A stretch of DNA of 12,076 nucleotides, taken from positions 1 through 12,076 of the forward strand of contig DATFXF010000057.1 in assembly GCA_035258565.1 (NCBI GenBank), read 5' to 3'. Positions within the stretch are counted from its first letter, which is position 1; each line of letters starts with the position of its first letter. Shown piece after piece: positions 6,906 to 12,076 of the stretch. The translations under genes and the position numbers were made by a program. This DNA comes from DATFXF01 sp035258565 (lineage in GTDB: Bacteria > Acidobacteriota > Terriglobia > Acidiferrales > UBA7541). The notes beneath the pieces were generated by a model that saw only the letters and a program-made list of their open reading frames with translations, searched no databases and had not been told where the DNA came from.

Positions 6906-6947
6906 AAGTAGTTGCTTTCCGCGTCGGTGCAGCCAGCGTGCCAGTCG

Positions 6948-6976
6948 AAACTAGCGCAGGAGCGCAGTCGAGTCAA
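6948..6976 (-). promoter_or_regulatory. Putative sigma70-type promoter for the PLP-enzyme gene
   Basis: On the minus strand, TTGACT (6976-6971) is followed after exactly 17 nt by TAGTTT (6953-6948). The -35 matches at 5 of 6 positions and the -10 at 3 of 6, with optimal spacing. The transcript would carry a leader of about 140 nt to ATG 6800. I found no recognisable SAM riboswitch core in that leader. Confidence 0.4.
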
Positions 6977-7024
6977 TCGGCTGGAGGCGTCGCGCCGGGT
7001 GCGGATCCCGATAGGAACCGAGGT

Positions 7025-7981
7025 ATGCACCACAGCATTGCCTTCTTGATCGCTTTTATGCTGCTGTTTTCTCCGAACGCACTCACGGCTAAGAACAAGA
7101 AGAAGAGGAACGCCGATATCGAGGGGATCGGCGAGCGGGACATCAATAAGGGCTCGTGGAATCTATACTCGCCCGAGCGCGAGATGGAGCTGGGCGAGCG
7201 GCTCGCCCGCGACGTCGAGCGGTCCTCGCGCCTGTTGTATGACCCAGTCGTGACCGCCTATATCAGGCAGCTGGCCGACCGCATGGCTCGCCACTCCGAC
7301 TTGCGCATGCCCCTGCAGGTGCGCGTGATCGATTCCGATGAGATCAACGCCTTCGCTTTGCCCGGCGGCCATTTCTTCATCAATACCGGATTGATCCTGG
7401 AGACGCAGAACGAGGCTGAGCTGGCCAGCGTGATTGCGCATGAGATCGCGCACGTGGCCGCACGCCATGCCACCAAGCAAATCACTCGGGCACAACTCTG
7501 GAACTGGGTGTCGTTCCCCCTGATCTTTGTGGGCGGCCCGGTCGGCCTGGGCCTTCAACAGGGACTGATGCTCGCCGTTCCACTGACCTTCTTGAAGTTC
7601 AGCCGGAATTTTGAACGCGAAGCCGATCTTCTGGGGCAGCAGTACCACTACGCAGCTGGCTACGACCCGGCGGCCTTCCTTGACTTCTTCGAGCGCATGA
7701 AGCAGAAAGAAAGAAAGCAGCACGGAGGCATCGCCAAGGCTTTCTCTACGCATCCCATGACGAAGGAGCGCATCGTGGCCGCGGAACACACGATCGAGGC
7801 CGATCTCCCGCCGCGCGACGAATACGTGGTGACCACCTCGCGCCACGATGAGATCCGGGCACACCTTCGAGATCGCCTGTTCCTGCGCGTCCATCGGGAC
7901 GAAAAGAGCGGCCCCGTGCTGCGTAAGCGCGGCGTGCCGCAAACTTCCCCCCTTCCAGGAGAGAAGCGCTTGCCTTTTTAA
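7025..7981 (+). CDS. Secreted M48-family zinc metalloprotease (BepA/Oma1-like)
   Basis: A 318-aa exported metalloprotease. Residues 1-22 (MHHSIAFLIAFMLLFSPNAL...) form a signal peptide, followed by a lysine-rich stretch. The zinc site is HEIAH at residues 139-143, with the third ligand in EREAD (197-201). Between them, hydrophobic segments (LWNWVSFPLIFVGGPVGLGL...) resemble the membrane-contacting helices of the family. STHPMTKERI near residue 240 is the conserved His-Pro segment that in BepA blocks or gates the active site. There is no TPR domain, unlike BepA. The likely role is envelope quality control of outer-membrane or periplasmic proteins. ATG 7025 is selected because the signal peptide begins there; the open frame continues upstream but antisense into the neighbouring gene. 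It ends 10 nt before the next gene. Confidence 0.9.
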   Translation: MHHSIAFLIAFMLLFSPNALTAKNKKKRNADIEGIGERDINKGSWNLYSPEREMELGERLARDVERSSRLLYDPVVTAYIRQLADRMARHSDLRMPLQVRVIDSDEINAFALPGGHFFINTGLILETQNEAELASVIAHEIAHVAARHATKQITRAQLWNWVSFPLIFVGGPVGLGLQQGLMLAVPLTFLKFSRNFEREADLLGQQYHYAAGYDPAAFLDFFERMKQKERKQHGGIAKAFSTHPMTKERIVAAEHTIEADLPPRDEYVVTTSRHDEIRAHLRDRLFLRVHRDEKSGPVLRKRGVPQTSPLPGEKRLPF

Positions 7982-7991
7982 CGCGGCGGCC

Positions 7992-8399
7992 ATGAGATCC
8001 CCACGGGCGGTACTTGTCTTCCTTGGCGCTGCGGCGCTCGTGTTTCCCGCCGGTAGATCCGGCCAGTCCAGCTCGCAGGCCAAACCAAGAACAGAAAAGC
8101 AGAGCAGCTTCACGAGGTTACGCGTTGAGGTCACGGCCGGCGAGAAGAATCAGCCGGTCGAGAATGCCAGTGTGTACGTGAGATTCGCGCAAGGGCGATT
8201 GCTGGGAAAAGAAAAGAAGACGGAGATGAATGTCAAGACGAACCACGATGGAATCGTAAAAGTTCCGGATGTTCTGCGAGGCAAGGTTTTGATCCAGGTC
8301 GTGGCGGAGGGCTGGAAAACGTTTGGTCGCTGGTATGACATCGAAGGGGAAGAGCAAACCATCAAGATCCACCTGGAAAAGCCTCCGCGTTGGTACTAG
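7992..8399 (+). CDS. Small secreted carboxypeptidase-regulatory-like domain protein
   Basis: A 135-aa protein with an N-terminal signal sequence (basic MRSPR, hydrophobic AVLVFLGAAALVFPAG), a Ser/Gln-rich linker, and one small beta-sandwich resembling carboxypeptidase-regulatory/CNA_B-like domains. The pattern is VEVTAG...PVENASVYVRF, then KTNHDGIVKVPDVLRGKVLIQVVAEGW, then EQTIKIHLEKP. No catalytic residues are evident. Small single-domain secreted proteins of this kind are, to my recollection, common in Acidobacteriota. ATG 7992 lies 10 nt after the M48 stop with no good ribosome-binding site of its own, so it is probably translated from the same mRNA. It may bind or present a substrate for the protease, but that is inferred only from position. 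Confidence 0.72.
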   Translation: MRSPRAVLVFLGAAALVFPAGRSGQSSSQAKPRTEKQSSFTRLRVEVTAGEKNQPVENASVYVRFAQGRLLGKEKKTEMNVKTNHDGIVKVPDVLRGKVLIQVVAEGWKTFGRWYDIEGEEQTIKIHLEKPPRWY

Positions 8400-8520
8400 A
8401 GTTGCTGCCAAGTCCCTCCCTCTTTGTGGTTCCTTGCGAAACCTTCCTTCCATGTTCCTTGGCGCTCCAGCAGAGTGCGATCATTTTTTCCGGCGGTCCC
8501 GTACGCATCTGCCTCAGAGT

Positions 8521-8622
8521 TGTGCAAACCGTGCCAAGCCGCTTGCTTGGCGTGCTCTAGCGACGCGCCATCGGGCCTTTTCCACAAACTTTTCAACACA
8601 ACTGTTGAAAACGCGTTGAAAG
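8521..8622. other. Cluster of DnaA-box-like 9-mers
   Basis: TTTTCCACA at 8578-8586 matches the DnaA-box consensus TTWTNCACA exactly. TTTTCAACA at 8590-8598 and its inverted copy TGTTGAAAA at 8603-8611 each differ from it at one position, and TGTGCAAAC at 8521-8529 (reverse strand) also differs at one. CGTTGAAAG (8614-8622) is a weaker copy with two differences. Four of the five lie within 45 bp, and the 8590/8603 pair forms a perfect 9-bp inverted repeat with a 4-nt spacer. Such clusters occur at replication origins and DnaA-regulated promoters. No dnaA, dnaN or parAB gene is in the window. The pair may instead be a regulator's operator or an RNA hairpin. Confidence 0.35.
8533..8551. repeat. 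7-bp inverted repeat (hairpin)
   Basis: GCCAAGC (8533-8539) and GCTTGGC (8545-8551) form a perfect stem with a 5-nt loop. No T-run follows on either strand, so a Rho-independent terminator for the M48 unit (ending at 8399) is not well supported. It sits between two of the DnaA-box-like motifs. Confidence 0.35.
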
Positions 8623-8758
8623 TCACGCAACGACTACGGCCGGGGCGCTCTCCTGCATGTTCAAGATCGGTAGTTCCTTGTCCGGTGCGGTCTGTGCACG
8701 GAAGTCGCGCGGGGTTTGCCGGCGAAGAGGGACGCCGAAGGGTCTAAGAGGATTGGGG

Positions 8759-8774
8759 TCACCGTTTTCGGTGA
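8759..8774. repeat. 6-bp hairpin with TTTT loop just upstream of a promoter
   Basis: TCACCG (8759-8764), loop TTTT, CGGTGA (8769-8774) is a perfect dyad ending 14 bp before the -35 element of the permease promoter. It could be an activator site or the end of an upstream transcript. Confidence 0.3.
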
Positions 8775-8788
8775 GCGGTTGCGAGCCT

Positions 8789-8817
8789 TTGACCGAATCA
8801 GCGAGCGATGCTAGATT
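8789..8817 (+). promoter_or_regulatory. Sigma70-type promoter for the ABC permease gene
   Basis: TTGACC (8789-8794) and TAGATT (8812-8817) are separated by exactly 17 nt. They match the consensus at 5 and 4 of 6 positions. Initiation would be near 8824, leaving a short leader of about 16 nt to ATG 8840. This suggests the permease starts its own transcript. Confidence 0.5.
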
Positions 8818-8839
8818 AGCTGGTCGGATCAGCGACTAG

Positions 8840-9958
8840 ATGTCTTTGAAAACCCTCCGCGACTTCTCAACCGGGCGCTTGCTGTGGAACAACGTGCTGG
8901 CTCGGCCTTTGCGCTCGACTTTGAGCGCCGTGGCCATCGCCTTGCAAGTTTCTCTTGTTCTGCTGATTGTCGGCCTGACCACTGGCGTCGTGGTGGATTG
9001 GGGCAAGCGTGTGGAAGGCGTCGGCGCGGACATCATGGTGCAGCCCCCGAACTCTTCCATTTTCTTTGCCTTCACCGGTGCCGTTCTGCCGGAGTCGATC
9101 CGCGATTCCATCGCGCAGATCCCCGGAGTGGATGAAGTATCGCCGGTGCTGATCGTGACGGACACCCGAACGCTGGGAGTCGTCTATGGGATTGACTACT
9201 CGAGCTTCAACGCACTGAGCAAAGGCTTCCTGTTTCGCCAGGGCCATCCCTTTCAAGGTCCGGATGAAGCCATAGCTGACGACCTCGTCGCTGGAGCTCA
9301 TAAGATCAAGGTGGGCGACCAAGTCAATCTGCTGGGTCACGAGTTCGTGATTTCGGGCATCGTCGAGCACGGGAAGGGAGCGCGATACTACGTCCCGCTG
9401 CGCACGGCGCAGGATCTGGCTGGTGCCGACAAGCGGGTCTCCCTGTTTTATGTACGAAGCAGGGGAGATACGGAGGGGACTCGCGCGGAACTCGTCAAAC
9501 TCCTGCCCAGCTACCGAATCCGATCCATGGCAGAGTATCTGACGCTGATGAATACGTCGAACCTTCCCGAACTGAAACCATTTATCCGCTCCATGGTGGG
9601 CTTGGGCGTAGCCATCAGTTTCCTTGTCGTCCTGCTCACCATGCACACGATGGTGCTCGAGCGCACCCGCGAAATCGGCATCTTGAAGGCGTTGGGCTTC
9701 TCGCAGCTGGATATCGTGCGATTGATGGTTGGTGAGACGCTGGTGATGACTGCCCTAGGAGTGGCGCTGGGATTGGTGGCCACTTACAGCGCCTATGGAG
9801 TTCTGAAACATACCTCACCAACACTAAGTATCCTAATCCCGCTGGATTGGGTTTTTCGCGCCATGTTTCTGGCTCTGGTAGGAGCCGTCTCCGGCGCGCT
9901 GTACCCCGCGTTCCGCGCGGCCCGGTTCGATCCCGTGGACGCGCTGGCTTATGAGTAA
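8840..9958 (+). CDS. MacB/FtsX-type ABC transporter permease
   Basis: A 372-aa permease of the type VII (MacB/FtsX/LolCE/DevC) family. TM1 lies at about 25-50 (STLSAVAIALQVSLVLLIVG) and is followed by a large periplasmic core domain of roughly 200 residues. Three C-terminal helices follow, near 252-272, 290-312 and 332-355. The hallmark cytoplasmic segment ERTREIGILKALG (which contacts the ATPase) and the terminal AARFDPVDALAYE are both present. Four helices with this topology fit DevC-like or MacB-like mechanotransmission exporters. The partner ATPase is normally in the same operon, but none follows here: the next gene is a secreted protein on the other side of a 212-bp gap, and upstream is non-coding. 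It must be supplied from elsewhere, or the gene is a remnant; the reading frame itself is intact. Confidence 0.9.
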   Translation: MSLKTLRDFSTGRLLWNNVLARPLRSTLSAVAIALQVSLVLLIVGLTTGVVVDWGKRVEGVGADIMVQPPNSSIFFAFTGAVLPESIRDSIAQIPGVDEVSPVLIVTDTRTLGVVYGIDYSSFNALSKGFLFRQGHPFQGPDEAIADDLVAGAHKIKVGDQVNLLGHEFVISGIVEHGKGARYYVPLRTAQDLAGADKRVSLFYVRSRGDTEGTRAELVKLLPSYRIRSMAEYLTLMNTSNLPELKPFIRSMVGLGVAISFLVVLLTMHTMVLERTREIGILKALGFSQLDIVRLMVGETLVMTALGVALGLVATYSAYGVLKHTSPTLSILIPLDWVFRAMFLALVGAVSGALYPAFRAARFDPVDALAYE

Positions 9959-10066
9959 TGCCGGCACTTCGGCAGCGTGAAGCGATTAATTTGTTCGTTG
10001 CGAATAGACACGCTGTAGTTCCCGTCGATGGGGTCACCCGCCCCCCCCTTGTCCAGACCGCCTGGT

Positions 10067-10080
10067 GCCGAAATTTCGGC
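10067..10080. promoter_or_regulatory. Perfect 14-bp palindrome, candidate operator
   Basis: GCCGAAATTTCGGC is a perfect dyad about 90 bp upstream of ATG 10171, within the 212-bp gap 9959-10170. The same gap has a weak TGCCG/CGGCA hairpin right after the permease stop (9959-9974), a poor promoter candidate (TTGTTC 9991, 17 nt, TGTAGT 10014) and an 8-C run (10041-10048). The dyad may be a repressor site; no regulator is identified. Confidence 0.25.
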
Positions 10081-10170
10081 GGGATAGGGACAACGATGGC
10101 TCGCATGGACTGAGAGACCATGAGGTCGTACTTCCGGGCCTCGGGCAACAAGAATAAGGGGGAGCGAAAG

Positions 10171-10959
10171 ATGCCCAGACGCACTGTGGCACTGTTCGCG
10201 ATGCTCCTTGCGACCACAACCCTCTACGGGGGAGACCCCTGGAAAGACAAGCCCTACAAGCAGTGGGATGAGAAGGACGTCCGCAGGGTGCTAATGGATT
10301 CCCCGTGGGCGAAAGAGGTTCGTGTGGATGGGAGTTGGCGCGGGGCAGGCGTGAGCACGCCGGGCACATCCGACACGGCCGGGACAGGGACGGGCGGATA
10401 CGGACAGAGCACCGCTGGCGGAGTCGCCCTATCTGGCCCGCAGGGCGTTGGGCGCGGCGGGGAGTCCGAGCAAAGCGGCGGGAACCCACCGACCGTTTAC
10501 CTTGTCCGCTGGGTGTCCTCTAGGAGCACTCGCCAGGCCATGGCGCGTGCCGCCGAGTTGCGGGGAACTGCGGAAGCGGACGCGGAGCAGATTCTCGCCC
10601 AGGACTTGCCCGAATATGTGCTGCTCGTGCTTGGAAGGGACATCACTCTGTTCGCCCAGGCCGGCGAAAAGGCGCTGAGGGGAAAATCCTACCTACTGGC
10701 CAAGAAGACGAAGACTCACCTCATGCCCGTGCGGGTCGAGCTCCAGTATCCCCAATCGGCTTCGGACCAGCCGAAGGCTGCGACCGGGCGGGGGGTCAGC
10801 GGGGTCGTGTTCTATTTCTCGAAGAAAACAGCAGGGGGTGAGCCCGCACTGGCGCCAGACGAGAAGAGCGTCGAATTCGTCTGCGATGCCGGAGGTCTGC
10901 ATCTGAAGACCGGTTTTGATTTGCAGAAGATGGCCGGGCCTCAGGGGCTAGACTGGTGA
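10171..10959 (+). CDS. Secreted protein of unknown function
   Basis: A 262-aa exported protein that I do not recognise at family level. Residues 1-20 (MPRRTVALFAMLLATTTLYG) form a signal peptide without a lipobox cysteine. Next comes the block DPWKDKPYKQWDEKDVRRVL and then SPWAKEVRV, a pattern I associate with acidobacterial secreted proteins. Residues about 60-105 are a Gly/Ser/Thr-rich low-complexity linker. The C-terminal half is a mixed alpha/beta domain (TVYLVRWVSSRSTRQAMARA..., then VLLVLGRDITLF..., ending FVCDAGGLHLKTGFDLQKM). There is only one cysteine in the mature part. ATG 10171 has GGAG at 10161-10164, 6 nt upstream; an in-frame ATG at 10120 lacks a signal and is not chosen. It stands alone between the permease and the reductase. 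Confidence 0.75.
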   Translation: MPRRTVALFAMLLATTTLYGGDPWKDKPYKQWDEKDVRRVLMDSPWAKEVRVDGSWRGAGVSTPGTSDTAGTGTGGYGQSTAGGVALSGPQGVGRGGESEQSGGNPPTVYLVRWVSSRSTRQAMARAAELRGTAEADAEQILAQDLPEYVLLVLGRDITLFAQAGEKALRGKSYLLAKKTKTHLMPVRVELQYPQSASDQPKAATGRGVSGVVFYFSKKTAGGEPALAPDEKSVEFVCDAGGLHLKTGFDLQKMAGPQGLDW

Positions 10960-11032
10960 GGTGTGGGGGCAACCCGCATTTCATTAGAAGCTGTCGCCTC
11001 GTTCGCTTCTCTGAGGCTGAGGGGAACTTCCA

Positions 11033-11809
11033 ATGAGTCCAGCCGGAGACAAGTTCTTCCACGCACGGATCACCGCTCGAAAGGATCTCTCCCCAGATCT
11101 CTGGGTGATTAAAGTGGATCCGGGCGGTGAGTTTCGCTTCACGGCCGGGCAGTACGCCACGCTCGGCGTCGAGACGCCCCAGAAGCTTGTCGAGCGCCCC
11201 TACTCAATTGTCTCATCGCCCTACGAGAAGGAGGTCGAATTCTTCATCGAACTGGTGCCACACGGCGAGTTGACGCCGCTGCTCTATAAACTCCAGGGTG
11301 GCGACCAGATGACCTTTCGCAAGGTGGCCAAGGGCCGTTTCACGCTGGACACGAAGAGCGGCCGCACGAACCACCTGCTCCTCTGCACAGTGACTGGTAT
11401 CGCGCCATTCGTCAGCTACGTCCGCACGCTGCATGAGGACTGGAAAGAAGGTAGATTCAAAGGCGAGCACAAGCTCTTCCTCATCGAGGGTGCCAGCCGC
11501 TCCTGGGAGTTCGGCTACCACGACGAAATGGTGAAGTACGCGAACGAAATGTCATGGCTCACCTACGTCCCCACCATCAGCCGCCCGTGGGAAGACCCCG
11601 ACTGGAAGGGTGAGCTCGGCCGTGTGGACGATTTGATCCGCAAGTACACCGATATGTGGGGCTTGACGGGCCAGAACACCAGCGCCTACCTCTGCGGCCA
11701 TCCGACCATGATCGAAAACGGGAAGGGCATCCTGCGTCGCCGCGGCTGGCAGAAGGATGCCATGAAGGAAGAGGTTTACTTCATCCCGGCCAAGGAAACG
11801 CCTGCTTAA
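11033..11809 (+). CDS. Ferredoxin-NADP(+) reductase family flavoprotein
   Basis: A 258-aa FAD-dependent oxidoreductase of the ferredoxin-NADP reductase superfamily. It has an N-terminal FAD-binding beta-barrel with RPYSIVSSP (Arg55-Ser58 bind the flavin), then an NADP-binding Rossmann domain. That domain includes VTGIAPF (TGIAP at 121-125, pyrophosphate loop) and CGHPTMIENGKGIL (Cys221, nicotinamide pocket region), and the protein ends with EEVYFIPAKETPA. Length and layout fit bacterial Fpr-type reductases, which move electrons between NADPH and ferredoxin or flavodoxin in the cytoplasm. No [2Fe-2S] cluster domain is fused. The ribosome-binding site AGGGGAA (11020-11026) is 6 nt before ATG 11033. 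No ferredoxin gene is adjacent, so the partner cannot be named. It is convergent with the partial gene to the right, 40 bp away. Confidence 0.9.
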   Translation: MSPAGDKFFHARITARKDLSPDLWVIKVDPGGEFRFTAGQYATLGVETPQKLVERPYSIVSSPYEKEVEFFIELVPHGELTPLLYKLQGGDQMTFRKVAKGRFTLDTKSGRTNHLLLCTVTGIAPFVSYVRTLHEDWKEGRFKGEHKLFLIEGASRSWEFGYHDEMVKYANEMSWLTYVPTISRPWEDPDWKGELGRVDDLIRKYTDMWGLTGQNTSAYLCGHPTMIENGKGILRRRGWQKDAMKEEVYFIPAKETPA

Positions 11810-11849
11810 ATTCGGGCCGAGATGCGCAAGGCTTCAACAGACCACCTCG

Positions 11850-12076
11850 TCAGGAAGCGGGGCCGAGCGACTCTAGTTTGCGGGCGAAGCGGTCTATCGT
11901 CCAGAGCGGAAACGAGAGATGAACGCGTTCGCCTGGCGACTCGACGTCAATCACGAACCGCGCGCCTCGCGTCTTGATACGCACGTGGTGTTCGGACTTG
12001 CGGACCTCGACGAGGTCCGAGTCCGGAAGGCGCGCTAGCCCCTGGCTGGCAGCCTCGATGGCGGGGAGCCAGGGGC
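11850..12076 (-). CDS. Partial unrecognised gene (C-terminal end), runs off the right edge
   Basis: On the minus strand an open frame enters at the window edge and ends at TGA 11852-11850, giving 74 C-terminal residues. The translation is coherent: LARLPDSDLVEVRKSEHHVR, then IKTRGARFVIDVESPGERVH, then LSFPLWTIDRFARKLESLGP. The pattern of a VRIK strand, FVIDVESPGERVHLSFPL strands and a final helix recalls short domains of the form V-x-S-x-D-x-x-V-x-V-x-x-P-L seen at the C-terminus of small bacterial proteins of unknown function; that resemblance is from memory. No function is assigned. The start lies outside the window. Confidence 0.6.
   Translation of the reverse strand, partial: PWLPAIEAASQGLARLPDSDLVEVRKSEHHVRIKTRGARFVIDVESPGERVHLSFPLWTIDRFARKLESLGPAS

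Larger units (their letters stand above)
8400..8839. other. 440-bp gene-free region
   Basis: No convincing coding sequence: the open frames crossing it (for example 8424-8747 plus) have arginine, cysteine and serine-rich composition typical of out-of-frame GC-rich DNA and no recognisable domain. It contains a cluster of DnaA-box-like 9-mers (8521-8622), hairpins at 8533-8551 and 8759-8774, and a promoter at 8789-8817 for the ABC permease. Confidence 0.6.

Noticed and set aside
8424..8747. 107-aa open frame in the gene-free region
   Set aside because: Low-complexity Arg/Ser/Cys content, no ribosome-binding site and no domain; overlaps the DnaA-box-like cluster and hairpins.
10041..10048. Run of eight C residues as a phase-variation tract
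   Set aside because: It lies about 125 bp upstream of the start codon, is short, and is in GC-rich DNA where such runs arise by chance.

Overview
This is a GC-rich bacterial chromosomal window of ordinary gene density, with no rRNA, tRNA, CRISPR array, transposase or phage gene. The likely source is an Acidobacteriota bacterium. That is an inference from the gene content: a small secreted carboxypeptidase-regulatory-like protein behind an M48 protease, a secreted protein with an SPWAK-type N-terminal block, and an HGSNAT-type membrane acyltransferase. No marker gene is present to prove it.

Layout from left to right. Positions 1-303 are non-coding: a long AT-rich inverted repeat (22-60), a perfect palindrome (135-148) and a GC-rich foldable leader (157-276) ahead of thiG (304-1080, thiazole synthase of thiamin synthesis). 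A CPBP/CAAX-type membrane protease (minus, 1130-2116) lies head to head with an HGSNAT-like membrane acyltransferase (plus, 2141-3298), with only 24 bp between the two starts. On the minus strand a phosphoglucomutase/phosphomannomutase (3664-5133) is translationally coupled through an ATGA overlap to an FtsB/DivIC-like division protein (3326-3667). cutA (5263-5607, plus) faces away from that pair and converges on a cystathionine gamma-synthase/lyase family enzyme (5658-6800, minus).

The right half is mostly plus strand: a secreted M48 metalloprotease (7025-7981) and a small secreted beta-sandwich protein (7992-8399), probably one operon; a 440-bp gene-free stretch (8400-8839) holding a compact cluster of DnaA-box-like 9-mers and a good sigma70-type promoter; an MacB/FtsX-type ABC permease with no ATPase beside it (8840-9958); a secreted protein of unknown function (10171-10959); a ferredoxin-NADP reductase family flavoprotein (11033-11809); and, on the minus strand, the C-terminal end of an unrecognised gene running off the window (11850 to the edge).

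Most genes are unconnected housekeeping functions. Functional links supported by layout are the sugar-phosphate mutase with the division protein, and the M48 protease with its small secreted neighbour. I do not see a clear new multi-gene system. The most unusual signals are non-coding: the DnaA-box-like cluster at 8521-8622, the three-way-junction leader upstream of thiG, and the 24-bp divergent start region at 2117-2140.
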